From assembly GCF_014107495.1 (NCBI RefSeq), contig NZ_CP041969.1:1416001-1480000 (forward strand): a stretch of 64,000 bases of DNA, read 5' to 3'. The notes below the pieces were generated by a model that did no database searches, was not told the origin of the DNA, and saw only the letters and a program-made list of their open reading frames with translations. Positions 53,462 to 62,651 of this stretch are shown one piece after another. Source of the stretch: Cohnella cholangitidis. Lineage in GTDB: Bacteria; Bacillota; Bacilli; Paenibacillales; Paenibacillaceae. The stretch's first letter is position 1, and each line of letters opens with the position of its first letter. A program made the translations under genes and the position numbers.

Positions 53462-53794
53462 ATGTTGGATTCCGATTATTCCTATGACGAGCACTCCCTT
53501 CAACCGCTACTAGGTCGGGCGATTTGCGTAATCCTGAATGACGGCACTCGTCATACCGGCATTCTCACCTCTTGCAACTCTTCCGCTCTCGTCCTGAACG
53601 GAGAACGATCGGGCCGTCCGGTTAAACGCAACCGCAAATCAAAAGCTCAAGCGGAGGTAAGCACAGTACGCGAGGAGGAGCATCCTCCGAGTTCGGCCTA
53701 TTGGGGACCGCTAAGCTTCGGTCCGGCAATGGAAGTCAGCAAGGCGAAGACGTTGATCGCTCTTGCTCCGGTTCGGGAAGTCTTTCTGATTTAG
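53462..53794 (+). CDS. Small protein with LSm/SH3-like fold
   Basis: A 110-residue protein with GRAICVILNDGTRHTGILTS followed by ALVLNGE, which resembles the Sm1 motif of small SH3-like beta-barrels (LSm, also found in many spore or RNA-binding small proteins). A basic, Lys/Arg-rich middle (KRNRKSKAQ) follows. GGAGGATGATAGC precedes the ATG at 53462; its stop overlaps that of liaR by 4 bases. It is divergent from zwf. I do not recognise a named family, so RNA or membrane-surface binding is only a guess. Confidence 0.6.
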   Translation: MLDSDYSYDEHSLQPLLGRAICVILNDGTRHTGILTSCNSSALVLNGERSGRPVKRNRKSKAQAEVSTVREEEHPPSSAYWGPLSFGPAMEVSKAKTLIALAPVREVFLI

Positions 53795-54456
53795 TCCGCC
53801 AGGCCGTTCCGATGCGCATAGATCGCCGCTTGCGTCCGATCCTCCACGCTCAGCTTGCCGAACAAGTTCGTGAGGTGGTACTTGACCGTTTTGATGCCAA
53901 TGAACAGGTCGTCGGCGATTTCTTGATTCGACTTTCCAAGAGCGATTAGCTTCAGAACTTCCATCTCTCGATCGGTCAAATCCTCGTGGGGCTGCGATTG
54001 CGCCTGCGGAGGGCGACGGAAGCGGTTCATCATTTTCGAGGCGACTTGCGATTCAAGAACGGATTGCCCTCGGGAAGCAGCACGAATGGCATCCGCGATC
54101 TCAGAAGCCCGGGATGTTTTCAGTAAGTAGCTGAAAGCTCCCGCTTCGATCACGGGGTACATTTTCTCGTCGTCCAAGAAGCTGGTCAACACGATAACTC
54201 TGCACTCCGGCATTTCTTCCATGATAAGGCGGGTCGTTTCGATTCCGTCCATGCCTTCCATCACGAGATCCATGAGGACGACGTCGGGCGAATATTCGCG
54301 CGCCAGCCTAAGACCGTCCATTCCGTTTCCCGCTTCGCCTACGACCTCGATGCCCTCTTCCGTTCCGAGCACTGCGGCCAGACCGATTCTGACCATCTCA
54401 TGATCGTCGACCAATAACACCCGAACCAACGGTTGCTCCGCCATCCGCTTATCCAC
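53791..54456 (-). CDS. liaR: LiaR-like response regulator
   Basis: A 221-residue NarL-family response regulator. The receiver domain has VLLVDDHEMVRIG, the phosphorylated Asp in PDVVLMDLVMEGMDG and the conserved Lys in YLLKTSRASE; the C-terminal LuxR helix-turn-helix is LTDREMEVLKLIALGKSNQE. It overlaps the kinase gene by 8 bases. With LiaS and LiaF it forms the cell-envelope stress module that normally activates the liaI/pspA-type operon, which lies directly upstream in this window. Confidence 0.92.
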   Translation of the reverse strand: MDKRMAEQPLVRVLLVDDHEMVRIGLAAVLGTEEGIEVVGEAGNGMDGLRLAREYSPDVVLMDLVMEGMDGIETTRLIMEEMPECRVIVLTSFLDDEKMYPVIEAGAFSYLLKTSRASEIADAIRAASRGQSVLESQVASKMMNRFRRPPQAQSQPHEDLTDREMEVLKLIALGKSNQEIADDLFIGIKTVKYHLTNLFGKLSVEDRTQAAIYAHRNGLAD

Positions 54457-55492
54457 CTTCCGCCATCAAGGGCACTCTGATTTCGATTCTTGTTCCTTTG
54501 CCGGGAGCGCTCGCGATATTAAGGGAACCCCCTAGCTCGTTCACGCGTTCCTCCATATTGGTCATCCCGTAAGAAGCTTGTTTTTTCACCTGCGTATCGA
54601 AGCCGACCCCGTTATCCTTGATCCCTAACCTAACGGTGTCTCCCCTGCGTTGAAGCACGATATCCATTTTCGTCGCCTTAGCGTGGCGCAACGTATTGGA
54701 GAGCGCTTCTTGCACGATGCGGAAAAGGTGATTCTCCACGCCTTTGTTCAGCGGCAAATCCTCTTCCATATCGATAGCGATATCGACGGGAACTTTCGCT
54801 TTCATTTCCTCCACCAGTTCCGGAATCGCTTGAGCCAATCGTTTGCCTTCCAAATGTACCGGGCGCAAATGCAGCAGCAGGGCTCTCATCTCCGATTGCG
54901 CGGCCGATGCCATTTCTTCGATCAGCTCCACCTGGCGGCGAGCCCGCTCGAAGTCATTGTCCATCGTGCGCCCTACGGCCGTGGCCGTCATCGAGATGGC
55001 GAACAGTTGCTGGCTGACCGCGTCATGAAGCTCGCGGGCGAGCCGTTGACGTTCCTCGATGACGGCGCTCATGCGCGCTTGGGAAGCGAGCTCCGCATTA
55101 TTGGTGGACAAGCGTTGGAGGGAAGACACCTGCTCCTCCCATTTGCGGCCGAGCTTCCCTAATTGTTCGCCAAGACGGCCGATCTCGTCTTTGCCTAGAT
55201 CAGGTAAAGGAGGATTCGAACTTCCTTTCTCCAACATTAGCATCGTTTCCCTGAGGAGCTCTAATCGATGTCTTATCGGATAGCTTCTCCAGAAACCATA
55301 CGCAGCGCCTGTTACGGTTAATACGCCCAACGCGGTCAGCGAATAGGATATGACCGTCCCCCAAGAGAGAAATTCCCCCGCCAACCCGTATCGAATCAAC
55401 AGCAAAATGACAAGCGCGCCGACGCAAAGGGAGTACAACACCGATTCGCCCATATGGCGCCAAACCATATTGGTGACTTTCTGGGACTCCAT
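54449..55492 (-). CDS. liaS: LiaS-like sensor histidine kinase
   Basis: A 347-residue, two-helix 'intramembrane-sensing' kinase with almost no extracytoplasmic loop. Helices are YSLCVGALVILLLIRYGLA and SYSLTALGVLTVTGAAYGFW. A HAMP-like linker is followed by the HisKA_3 box RLARELHDAVSQQLFAIS with the phospho-accepting His, and the ATPase motifs NTLRHAKAT and GIKDNGVGFD. GGGGGGAG lies 6 bases before the ATG at 55492. It senses lipid-II-targeting antibiotics or envelope stress together with LiaF. Confidence 0.92.
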   Translation of the reverse strand: MESQKVTNMVWRHMGESVLYSLCVGALVILLLIRYGLAGEFLSWGTVISYSLTALGVLTVTGAAYGFWRSYPIRHRLELLRETMLMLEKGSSNPPLPDLGKDEIGRLGEQLGKLGRKWEEQVSSLQRLSTNNAELASQARMSAVIEERQRLARELHDAVSQQLFAISMTATAVGRTMDNDFERARRQVELIEEMASAAQSEMRALLLHLRPVHLEGKRLAQAIPELVEEMKAKVPVDIAIDMEEDLPLNKGVENHLFRIVQEALSNTLRHAKATKMDIVLQRRGDTVRLGIKDNGVGFDTQVKKQASYGMTNMEERVNELGGSLNIASAPGKGTRIEIRVPLMAEGG

Positions 55493-55517
55493 GCGACTCC
55501 CCCCTTTCGAAGATGAA

Positions 55518-56159
55518 TTATTCCGTACGTATTTTGATATCTCCTACGAGATAAAATAATTGAAGTTTCAATCTTTGATCGCATTGGTCGTAATTCGGCG
55601 ATCTCCAAGATAATCGATGCAGCATGCCGCCTTCTTTGATTTGCTTAAACGATACTTGACCGATCAGCACCGAAGCTTCGACCTGAATTCCGTAATCGTC
55701 GGGCACGATTAAGTCCACATCGCCAACCAAACCTTGCAGCACGATCGTCGTTTCCTTATCCTCTGGCACCGCCAACGACATATCCATCCGGATTTCTCCG
55801 ATGGCATGCCAATAACTCATCGAATGCAGCACCCATGACTGTTCATCCAGTCTCATGTTGAGAAACAATCTGTGTTTGCTCTCGTAAGTGTTGCCGGCCG
55901 TCGGCGGCCTCCCCCTAAAATAATAAATGCCTAGGGAGACGAGCACCACAACCGCGAACAAAGCGAATTGAGTAATAATAAGCGCTAACGTGCAGATCAC
56001 GATAACGATGATCGAGATACGGGAACGATCCGATCGGTAACGCTCTATTCCGATCAGCAATAGAACGATCGCATTCACCGTCGTGTAACCCGCCACGGCA
56101 CCAAGAGCGAGGTAAAGTCCGGCAGCTATGAACAATATCGCATTACTGGGTCTTCTCAT
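55518..56159 (-). CDS. liaF: LiaF-like envelope-stress membrane protein
   Basis: A 213-residue protein with four N-terminal hydrophobic helices (AILFIAAGLYLALGAVAGY and following) and a cytoplasmic C-terminal LiaF domain (MSYWHAIGEIRMDMSLA, ETTIVLQGLVGDVDLIVPDD, ASVLIGQVSFK). LiaF is the inhibitor of LiaS in Bacillus. GGAGGTG stands 9 bases before the ATG at 56159. It is separated from pspA by 143 bp containing a hairpin, so liaFSR may be transcribed by read-through as well as from its own promoter. Confidence 0.88.
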   Translation of the reverse strand: MRRPSNAILFIAAGLYLALGAVAGYTTVNAIVLLLIGIERYRSDRSRISIIVIVICTLALIITQFALFAVVVLVSLGIYYFRGRPPTAGNTYESKHRLFLNMRLDEQSWVLHSMSYWHAIGEIRMDMSLAVPEDKETTIVLQGLVGDVDLIVPDDYGIQVEASVLIGQVSFKQIKEGGMLHRLSWRSPNYDQCDQRLKLQLFYLVGDIKIRTE

Positions 56160-56204
56160 GTCGGGTCACACCTCCTGCTGCTCTTCCCTATATTTCGTAG
56201 TTAA

Positions 56205-56233
56205 AGCCATAACGGAATTAAACCGTTATGGCT
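56205..56233 (-). terminator. Hairpin between pspA and liaF
   Basis: A perfect 11-bp stem (56205-56215 with 56223-56233) followed by TTTAAC on the minus strand. The T-run is short, so it is probably a leaky terminator or attenuator between the pspA operon and liaFSR. Confidence 0.6.
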
Positions 56234-56302
56234 TGGCCAACTATATCTTCCATATCTTTGACATCATAGCACATCTTGCGACACGGGAGAATGTTTGCTT
56301 GT

Positions 56303-56986
56303 TTATTCTTTGCTTAAATTCGGTTGAACGCGGTTTCTGAGTGCTTCAAGCTCTTGCTCTACGCGGTATTCCTTCTCCGGATCGATGCGAGTCGGCACGC
56401 CGCCATAAGACGATCCCGGTATACGCGCAACATCCGCTTCGGCTTCCATTTGCAAAATTTTCTCTTCCATGCGGTGGAAACCGCGGGAAGCCGATCCGCT
56501 CTCGATCGTATGCAGCGTGCTGATCTGAGCCATTTGCTTGCGGGCTTTCGCCATTTGCGAACGGGCAGCCAATTCATTGCGTTTGTTGCGAAGCTTATAG
56601 TACTCTTCTTTCATTTCATGAAGCTGCGCGGTCAGATCGTTAACTTGCGCGCTTGCTTGGCCGTGCAGGCCCGCCAAGTCTGCAGCTTGCTGGCCGAATT
56701 GTACTTTCTCTTCGAGAAGCTTACGGGCAAGAGCTTCGTTGCCGTTGCGCAAAGCGTGCTCAGCCTGACCTTCGCGATCAACGCCAAGACGGACAAGCTC
56801 ATCCAAGCGCTGCTTCATTCTGCGTTCGGAAGCCATTTGCTTAGCTACCGTTACTTCCGCATCGTGAATTTCCGTCTCCATATCGCGGAGATATTGATTA
56901 AGCATTACGATAGGATCCTCAAGTTTATCAAGCCAATCATGTACCGACGCCTTTGTCATATCTTTCATTCTTTGGAATACACCCAT
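56303..56986 (-). CDS. PspA/IM30-family membrane-stress protein (LiaH-like)
   Basis: A 227-residue, almost wholly alpha-helical protein of the PspA/Vipp1/LiaH family that forms membrane-bound rings or rods protecting a damaged membrane. The N-terminal amphipathic helix [19 protein letters not shown] and the following [19 protein letters not shown] box are diagnostic. It follows the PspC-domain gene by 4 bases. It is more canonical than the second PspA homologue at 57513, with which it shares the general plan, so the operon carries two diverged copies. Confidence 0.92.
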   Translation of the reverse strand: MGVFQRMKDMTKASVHDWLDKLEDPIVMLNQYLRDMETEIHDAEVTVAKQMASERRMKQRLDELVRLGVDREGQAEHALRNGNEALARKLLEEKVQFGQQAADLAGLHGQASAQVNDLTAQLHEMKEEYYKLRNKRNELAARSQMAKARKQMAQISTLHTIESGSASRGFHRMEEKILQMEAEADVARIPGSSYGGVPTRIDPEKEYRVEQELEALRNRVQPNLSKE

Positions 56987-56990
56987 TGTG

Positions 56991-57506
56991 TTATTCTCCT
57001 TTCGATTGTTTCTCGAATTTTGATATTCTTGCTTTCAGTTCTTCGATCTCTCTTTGCAACGACTTCTTCTCTATATCTTCCATCATCGCGTCGATCCCTT
57101 GCGAAGATTGGGGGGAAGACTGCGCGGATGCCGTAAAAGGCGCCGGACGTTGCGGGCTTGGGTTGGAATACCCGGTACCAGCGTGCGCTCCCGGTCCCGG
57201 ACCCGTATAAGAGTTGGAATTGGGAGTCCAATTCTGATTCTGATTGCCATAGCCGTATTGCGATTGTTCTTGGCCTCTCCAACCTTGGTCGTATGGATTG
57301 GTTCCGAACCCGCCGCCGTAATTCGGCTCTCTCGGGATGACGAATCCGGCGATAATATAGACGACGATCACGGAACCCGCCGAAAAGACGGCCACGACGA
57401 TCAGCAGTATTCTAAGCAGCGTCGCGTCGACGCCCAGATAATCGGCCAATCCTCCGCATACTCCGAATAATTTGCGGTCCCGAGTTGAACGATATAATTT
57501 ACGCAT
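56991..57506 (-). CDS. PspC-domain membrane protein
   Basis: A 171-residue protein. The N-terminal 60 residues are a PspC domain ([20 protein letters not shown], then a helix [20 protein letters not shown]). It is followed by a disordered Gly/Asn/Gln/Pro-rich linker ([15 protein letters not shown]) and a C-terminal coiled coil ([15 protein letters not shown]). It lies between two pspA genes and probably recruits the PspA proteins to the membrane. The linker plus coiled coil is longer than in minimal PspC proteins. Confidence 0.88.
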   Translation of the reverse strand: MRKLYRSTRDRKLFGVCGGLADYLGVDATLLRILLIVVAVFSAGSVIVVYIIAGFVIPREPNYGGGFGTNPYDQGWRGQEQSQYGYGNQNQNWTPNSNSYTGPGPGAHAGTGYSNPSPQRPAPFTASAQSSPQSSQGIDAMMEDIEKKSLQREIEELKARISKFEKQSKGE

Positions 57507-57512
57507 CCCTGT

Positions 57513-58178
57513 TTAACCTCCTTGTTGCAGCTTGCGTTTTAATTGCTCCAGTTCCCTCTCGATTGTGCTTTTCACGATTTCACCAGCTTGCAGCAACGTT
57601 TCTTGGCCCATGCGGCGAAGATCGCGCAAACTGCGTGTTTCGAGCTCGATGTCCGTCAATCTGTCGTCGATCTTGCGGAACATCTGCGTCGTGTCCGCGT
57701 TGCCGGGAGAGTAGCGCGCGTTCAATCTTTGTTGAAGGCGAAGCGACTCCATTCGAGCGACATAGAACTGGCGGCGGTCGTACACCGCGCGGTACTCGTT
57801 GCGAAGTTCTTGAAGCAGCTGCTCCAGATCGTTCAATTCGCTCTTGCTCTGTTCGTACAGTTGGCGGTAACGTTCCGATCGTTCTTCATGAATGACTTTA
57901 TCTTGGAGCGCCAGCTTGGCTACGTCTTCTTCCCCGGCTTTCAGGGCCGTTAACGCTTGCTGCTCGCGTTTCGTCATCCATTGTTCCGCATCTTTCCACT
58001 GCCGATGCAGATTGTCGGTATGAGCTGCATATTGCCGTGCAAGTCCTTCCGACTGAGTAATTTCTTGGTGCGTCGACCATAAAAACTGATCAATGACGCG
58101 AACGGGGTCTTCCGACTTCTCTAGACGATCGTTCAGCGTTGCCACCGTCATGTCGCGTACTCTTTTGATTACGCTCAT
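57513..58178 (-). CDS. Second PspA-family protein
   Basis: A 221-residue coiled-coil protein beginning MSVIKRVRDMTVATLNDRLE, with the EDPVRVIDQFL box, and long heptad-rich helices (LEQLLQELRNEYRAVYDRR). It clearly belongs to the PspA family but is much diverged from the neighbour at 56303. It may co-assemble with it or have its own membrane role. The stop is 7 bases before the PspC gene, within the same operon. Confidence 0.9.
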   Translation of the reverse strand: MSVIKRVRDMTVATLNDRLEKSEDPVRVIDQFLWSTHQEITQSEGLARQYAAHTDNLHRQWKDAEQWMTKREQQALTALKAGEEDVAKLALQDKVIHEERSERYRQLYEQSKSELNDLEQLLQELRNEYRAVYDRRQFYVARMESLRLQQRLNARYSPGNADTTQMFRKIDDRLTDIELETRSLRDLRRMGQETLLQAGEIVKSTIERELEQLKRKLQQGG

Positions 58179-58223
58179 TCCCTGTATCCCTCCTTGTTCC
58201 GATTGCGGCTACTTATAATCAAG

Positions 58224-58532
58224 TTACATTCTCGTGGTATGATTTTTGCGACCGAGCATCGATACTCCGAATACGATCAGCGCGATTGCTGCAGCCCAGA
58301 CGAACAAGAAGCTCAGCTTACCAAGAAGGATGAATCCCCCGACTACGGCGATGATCCCTCCAAGCAGCCGGTTGCCGTTATTCCAAGCAACGACTCCAAG
58401 CAGAATGATCAGAATTGGGATGAGTAGTCCGAACAACCACCCGAGACCGAAGCCTAATTTACCAAGAATGATCAACCCGCCGAAACTAATAAGCAAGATT
58501 GCCAACCCATTTCCGCTTCGCATTTGTTTCAC
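58224..58532 (-). CDS. LiaI-like small membrane protein
   Basis: A 102-residue hydrophobic protein with three to four helices (AILLISFGGLIILGKLGFGL and related stretches), matching the LiaI/LiaF-transmembrane family. It is the first gene of the pspA operon, as liaI precedes liaH in Bacillus, where LiaI anchors LiaH at the membrane. AGGTGAA precedes the ATG. It is divergent from the NlpC/P60 gene. A TACAAT box on the minus strand about 35 bases upstream of the start is a plausible -10. Confidence 0.8.
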   Translation of the reverse strand: MKQMRSGNGLAILLISFGGLIILGKLGFGLGWLFGLLIPILIILLGVVAWNNGNRLLGGIIAVVGGFILLGKLSFLFVWAAAIALIVFGVSMLGRKNHTTRM

Positions 58533-58762
58533 CTCTTTTCTGTGACTCGTTTACCTCATGACCTTATTGTAAACTTCCGGGCATCTTTGCATAACGGACT
58601 CACGTATGTTTTTGTTCCTAGACTGTGGTCGAGGGTCATTACCGTCTTGCGACCTTTCCCCATCAGACCAACGGTTCCGAGCCGATGGCAACAATTGTGG
58701 GTTTCCCCCAACTTTCCTCCTATGTTAGCGTATAGCTAGACATTAGACGGAGGTGTTGAAGC

Positions 58763-59377
58763 ATGAAAAAACACGTACTGGGATTGTGCGCGGCCGTAAT
58801 GCTAGCCAGTGGATTGAGTACCGTTCCGGCGGTTTCGGCTGCTTCATCGACTACCCCGCCGAAGAATAAATGGACTTCTTCTACTATAGAAGCAGATACG
58901 AATTCGGGGACCGACGTTAACGCCGGAACGTCCGAAGACATCGAAAAAGTGATAACGGATGGGATGAAGTATATCGGAACTCCTTATGAGTTCGGTTCCA
59001 ACCGCAGTACCTCGACCACGTTCGATTGTTCCGACTTCATCCGTTGGATTTTCAAGGAGACTATAGGCGTCACGCTTCCTGCCGACTCGCGTCAACAAGG
59101 CGAGTTCGTTCAAGACAACGGTACGGCAGAGACGGACTGGCACAAACTGAAACGCGGAGATCTTCTCTTCTTCATGTCTTACAAGGGCTCTAAAGCGGAG
59201 AACTACGAGAACATCGACAAACAATCTCAACGAATCACGCATGTAGCGCTCTACCTCGGAGACGGACAAATCCTGCACACGTACTCCAACGATAGTGGCG
59301 GAGTTCTTTTAGGAGATATTACGGATGGACAATGGGAGCATCGCTTCCTGTTCGGCGGCAGCGTACTTCCTAAGTAA
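58763..59377 (+). CDS. Secreted NlpC/P60 peptidoglycan endopeptidase
   Basis: A 204-residue secreted cell-wall hydrolase that cleaves peptide cross-links or stem peptides. A signal peptide (LGLCAAVMLASGLSTVPAVSA) precedes a short linker and the NlpC/P60 domain with the catalytic Cys in TTFDCSDFIRWIF, the conserved His in RITHVALYLGDGQ and the third polar residue in ILHTYSN. No LysM or SH3 wall-binding domain is present. CGGAGGTG lies 9 bases upstream. It is transcribed away from the pspA operon and has its own terminator. Confidence 0.92.
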   Translation: MKKHVLGLCAAVMLASGLSTVPAVSAASSTTPPKNKWTSSTIEADTNSGTDVNAGTSEDIEKVITDGMKYIGTPYEFGSNRSTSTTFDCSDFIRWIFKETIGVTLPADSRQQGEFVQDNGTAETDWHKLKRGDLLFFMSYKGSKAENYENIDKQSQRITHVALYLGDGQILHTYSNDSGGVLLGDITDGQWEHRFLFGGSVLPK

Positions 59378-59407
59378 TGTTTCTTGTGATGTGAAAATAA
59401 AATGCTT

Positions 59408-59439
59408 AAAACCCGGTCCGATTTAACGGCCGGGTTTTT
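59408..59439 (+). terminator. Terminator after the NlpC/P60 gene
   Basis: A 7-bp GC stem (AACCCGG/CCGGGTT) with T5 following on the plus strand and A-rich sequence before it, so it may also act for the convergent chemoreceptor gene that ends at 59451. Confidence 0.8.
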
Positions 59440-59450
59440 GCTATTATTCC

Positions 59451-61085
59451 CTATACCTTAAAGACGACGACTAATCGGTTCAATTCTTCCGCGAGTTCGG
59501 CCAAAGATTGAGCGGAAGCCGCGGTTTGCTCGGAAGCCGCCGCCGTTTCTTGGCTGGAAGCCGCGATGCTCTCCACCGACAACAGCACTTCCGCCGATTG
59601 AGCCGCCTGCTCTTCGCTAGCTGCGGCAATTTCCACGACCCTGCTTGCCGATTGATTCACCTTCTGGGTAATTCGTTCGAAAGCGGCCCCGGTATCCCTC
59701 GTTTGATTTACTCCGTCAGCAACGACCCTGACGCTTGATTCCGTACTCTTCTGCATGCCTTGAATAAGCGTCGTTATTTGTTTCGTCGCCTCGCTGCTTC
59801 GTTCCGCAAGCTTGCGTACTTCATCCGCGACGACAGCGAAACCTCTTCCTTGCTCTCCTGCGCGCGCTGCTTCGATAGCGGCGTTCAAGGCGAGGAGATT
59901 CGTCTGTTCGGCGATCTCTCCTATCACTTCGATAATATTTCCGATTTGATTCGAATCCGCCTCCAGTTGGTTCATCTGAAGGCTAACCTTGTTCATCCCA
60001 TCCATCGTAGACTGAAGAGCCTCTGCCCCGTCATGCGCTATCCCGACCGTTTGCTCGGACATTTCCGCTGCATCTTCGGCACTATTGGCAACTGCGTTAA
60101 TCGCGGAGGACAATTCCTTGAATAACTCCGTTATCGTCTGCGCATGCTTGGCTTGGTTCATGCTGCTGCCGGATATCTCTTCCATACCCGCGGAAATTTG
60201 TTTTGATGCGGCTGCCAAGCTATGCGCGGTTTCCGTGATTTTATTAATCATCTGACGCAAGCTGGAAGACATGCTATTGATGGATTGAGCAAGCATGCCG
60301 ATCTCGTCCTTGGATTTTATCTCTATAGACTCAACCTGAAGGTTACCGCTAACGATCTCTTCCGTTACCGCAACAACCTTCTTGATCCCGTTAAGTATAA
60401 AACGCAACAAAAACCAACCGATCAATAACACGGCGACGCAGGATAGAATAACGATAGCGATCAGCATCCAAGTGATCGAGCGGTTCTCCGCTTTTACTTC
60501 ATCGATATACGAGACCGCATGTTCGGAGATCATTTCCTCCAATTCATTCAAGTTCTCTCGCGCGCTATGGAACTTGCTATCATCTACTCTTATCAGAGAT
60601 TCCGTTGATAGTTTTCCGTTATTAGCCGCGACGCTATCGATGATCTTTCTCGTTTCCGCATCCCATAGCGAGAAGTCCGCGTCAAAGCGATCGAACGCTT
60701 CGAAAAAAAGATTTTTCGTATCCTTATGCTGCAACGTTTCGTAATCGCTTCTCTTTTGTTCGTAGATTTGCTTTGCTGCCTGCATCCGGTCTCTAACCTG
60801 TAAAATATTCTCCTCGTAAGACTTTACAGCATCGTTAAATTCCTTGCTATCCGGGTTTCCGCTTAGCAGCGTTCTTTTGTCCACCAATGCTTGGTACAGA
60901 TCCCTGTCCGCGTTCAACATAAACTCCGAACCTTTGTATGTATCGGAATATAAGGCAGTAATTAATCGGTCCGCCACCTTGTTCAGATTAACGATCCCGA
61001 CGCTATTCGTCGCCAACAAAGCGACAAGCGACAATGCTAATACCGCGAACATTTTTTTAGCAAGCTTCAGATTTCTCAAAATCAT
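59451..61085 (-). CDS. Methyl-accepting chemotaxis protein
   Basis: A 544-residue chemoreceptor. The N-terminal helix [20 protein letters not shown] and a second helix ([20 protein letters not shown]) bracket a four-helix-bundle sensor region of about 140 residues. A HAMP domain and the cytoplasmic signalling hairpin follow, with the tip [20 protein letters not shown] and the motif [24 protein letters not shown] lies very close to the ATG at 61085; upstream in-frame codons lack an RBS. The ligand is unknown. It links to the motility theme of the bactofilin operon only loosely. Confidence 0.93.
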   Translation of the reverse strand: MILRNLKLAKKMFAVLALSLVALLATNSVGIVNLNKVADRLITALYSDTYKGSEFMLNADRDLYQALVDKRTLLSGNPDSKEFNDAVKSYEENILQVRDRMQAAKQIYEQKRSDYETLQHKDTKNLFFEAFDRFDADFSLWDAETRKIIDSVAANNGKLSTESLIRVDDSKFHSARENLNELEEMISEHAVSYIDEVKAENRSITWMLIAIVILSCVAVLLIGWFLLRFILNGIKKVVAVTEEIVSGNLQVESIEIKSKDEIGMLAQSINSMSSSLRQMINKITETAHSLAAASKQISAGMEEISGSSMNQAKHAQTITELFKELSSAINAVANSAEDAAEMSEQTVGIAHDGAEALQSTMDGMNKVSLQMNQLEADSNQIGNIIEVIGEIAEQTNLLALNAAIEAARAGEQGRGFAVVADEVRKLAERSSEATKQITTLIQGMQKSTESSVRVVADGVNQTRDTGAAFERITQKVNQSASRVVEIAAASEEQAAQSAEVLLSVESIAASSQETAAASEQTAASAQSLAELAEELNRLVVVFKV

Positions 61086-61193
61086 TCTCACCTGTCCCGT
61101 TAGATTGATGGTTTCTATTATCAATGTAATGGTTAGGTTTATTGAAAATAGCAGGCAAGAAATTAGATTTTTATTAGTTTTACTAACAAATGG

Positions 61194-61225
61194 CAAAGCC
61201 CGCAGGGTAATTCCCGCGGGCTTCT
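61194..61225 (-). terminator. Terminator after the MEKHLA-domain gene
   Basis: An 8-bp GC-rich AAGCCCGC/GCGGGCTT stem six bases beyond the stop codon at 61231, with a TTTG-containing tail on the minus strand. Confidence 0.7.
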
Positions 61226-61230
61226 AGCTT

Positions 61231-61698
61231 TCATTTTCGTTCCCACTTCGTAAATACCGCAGCCTGGCCTCGAAATTCACCGGCATCGTCAACGATATTC
61301 CACAGAAGGACGTTCTGAATTTCAAATCGTATTCCGCTTTTCGAAATCCGAATCCCGTAATATCCGTCAGAGTATCCTTGTCTTTGGGTGTCCTCAAGCA
61401 ACTGCTCTCTCTGGCTCTGCAGCGCGGCTTCTGCCGTCAATCTCGAAGGCGTCGACGTAAATTCCTCCCACGACATCTCCCAAAGCGCCAACGCGGCGTT
61501 ATTGCCGTAGTTCAGCACGGGATCCGGCTCCGTTCCATGAGACAATAGTACGAATGGAGCGCGATTCAATGCTTCGCTCGCGGTTACGGTTTGCGGATCA
61601 TATTCTAACAGATTTCGTCCCGTCATCCTTTTGTAGCTTTCGATCAACAGCTTGGAATACTCTTCGATCCGCGCTTTATTCGGGTCTGATATTTGCAC
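61231..61698 (-). CDS. MEKHLA-domain (PAS-like) protein
   Basis: A 155-residue cytoplasmic protein whose body fits the MEKHLA domain, a PAS-related fold found alone in bacteria: LLSHGTEPDPVLNYGNNAAL and LWEMSWEEFTSTPSRLTAE are its central blocks, ending in VLLWNIVDDAGEFRGQAAVF. The start is GTG at 61698, downstream of GGAGTGG. It lies between the chemoreceptor and the tRNA array. Ligand and function unknown. Confidence 0.75.
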   Translation of the reverse strand: MQISDPNKARIEEYSKLLIESYKRMTGRNLLEYDPQTVTASEALNRAPFVLLSHGTEPDPVLNYGNNAALALWEMSWEEFTSTPSRLTAEAALQSQREQLLEDTQRQGYSDGYYGIRISKSGIRFEIQNVLLWNIVDDAGEFRGQAAVFTKWERK

Positions 61699-61733
61699 GC
61701 TTCCACTCCACCTCTGTTCATACCAAAGTTCAT

Positions 61734-61782
61734 ACAAAAAAGCTTATCTCATGCGATCTTTGCAGATCTTATCGAGATAAGC
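61734..61782 (-). terminator. Terminator of the rRNA-tRNA operon
   Basis: A 9-bp GCTTATCTC/GAGATAAGC stem with an inner GATCTTTGCAGATC hairpin, followed by TTTTTT on the minus strand, directly downstream of the last tRNA gene. Confidence 0.9.
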
Positions 61783-61800
61783 CCTTAATTACTGTAGTGG

Positions 61801-61884
<84 letters not shown>

Positions 61885-61903
61885 TATTCAGTTTTCTTAC
61901 TGG

Positions 61904-61977
61904 CGCGCCCTAAGAGATTCGAACTCCTGGCCTTTTGATTCGTAGTCAAACGCTCTATCCAGCTGAGCTAAGGGCGC
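61904..61977 (-). tRNA. tRNA-Arg (ACG)
   Basis: Acceptor stem GCGCCCT/AGGGCGC, anticodon loop CTACGAA, T-loop GTTCGAATC. A34 is expected to be edited to inosine. Encoded CCA. Confidence 0.94.
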
Positions 61978-61994
61978 ATATTGTAAGGTTTTGG

Positions 61995-62065
61995 AGGCGC
62001 CACCCAGACTCGAACTGGGGGTAAAGCTTTTGCAGAGCTCTGCCTTACCACTTGGCTATGGCGCC
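61995..62065 (-). tRNA. tRNA-Cys (GCA)
   Basis: A 71-base tRNA with acceptor GGCGCCA and anticodon loop CTGCAAA; encoded CCA. Confidence 0.94.
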
Positions 62066-62084
62066 ACAGTCAAGATTTAGATGG

Positions 62085-62156
62085 AGCGGAAAACGGGGCT
62101 CGAACCCGCGACCTTCTCGTTGGCAACGAGATGCTCTACCACTGAGCTATTTCCGC
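62085..62156 (-). tRNA. tRNA-Gly (GCC)
   Basis: Acceptor GCGGAAA, anticodon loop TTGCCAA, T-loop GTTCGAGCC; encoded CCA. Confidence 0.94.
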
Positions 62157-62166
62157 GTATAAATGG

Positions 62167-62237
62167 CTGGGGATCAAGGATTCGAACCTTGGATGACGGA
62201 GTCAAAGTCCGTTGCCTTACCGCTTGGCTAATCCCCA
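62167..62237 (-). tRNA. tRNA-Gln (TTG)
   Basis: Acceptor TGGGGAT/ATCCCCA, anticodon loop CTTTGAC; encoded CCA. This single gene can read both glutamine codons. Confidence 0.94.
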
Positions 62238-62262
62238 ATAGATTTCTCTTGGTGAAAAATGG

Positions 62263-62336
62263 GGCGGACGAGGGGAATTGAACCCCCGAATGTCGGATCC
62301 ACAAACCGATGCGTTAACCACTTCGCCACGACCGCC
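62263..62336 (-). tRNA. tRNA-His (GTG)
   Basis: Carries the extra G-1 paired with C73, the identity element of tRNA-His; anticodon loop TTGTGGA. The acceptor stem GCGGTCG/CGTCCGC has a U-U mismatch at the fifth pair. Encoded CCA. Confidence 0.92.
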
Positions 62337-62361
62337 ATGATCGTAATTTGTATCTAATTGG

Positions 62362-62432
62362 CAGGGGCAGCAGGAATTGAACCCACACTAACGGTTTTGG
62401 AGACCGCTGTTCTACCCTTAAACTATGCCCCT
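62362..62432 (-). tRNA. tRNA-Trp (CCA)
   Basis: Acceptor AGGGGCA, anticodon loop CTCCAAA; encoded 3' CCA. Confidence 0.94.
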
Positions 62433-62451
62433 ACATAGAGTAGAAAACTGG

Positions 62452-62532
62452 TGGAGGATGATGGATTTGAACCACCGAACCCGAAGGAAGAGATTTACAG
62501 TCTCCCGCGTTTGGCCACTTCGCTAATCCTCC
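62452..62532 (-). tRNA. tRNA-Tyr (GTA)
   Basis: Class II tRNA with a long variable arm; acceptor GGAGGAT, anticodon loop CTGTAAA; encoded CCA. Confidence 0.93.
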
Positions 62533-62553
62533 ACGATTAGGAGTAAGAAATGG

Positions 62554-62626
<73 letters not shown>

Positions 62627-62651
62627 GCATAAATTATTGTTGTCTTGATGG

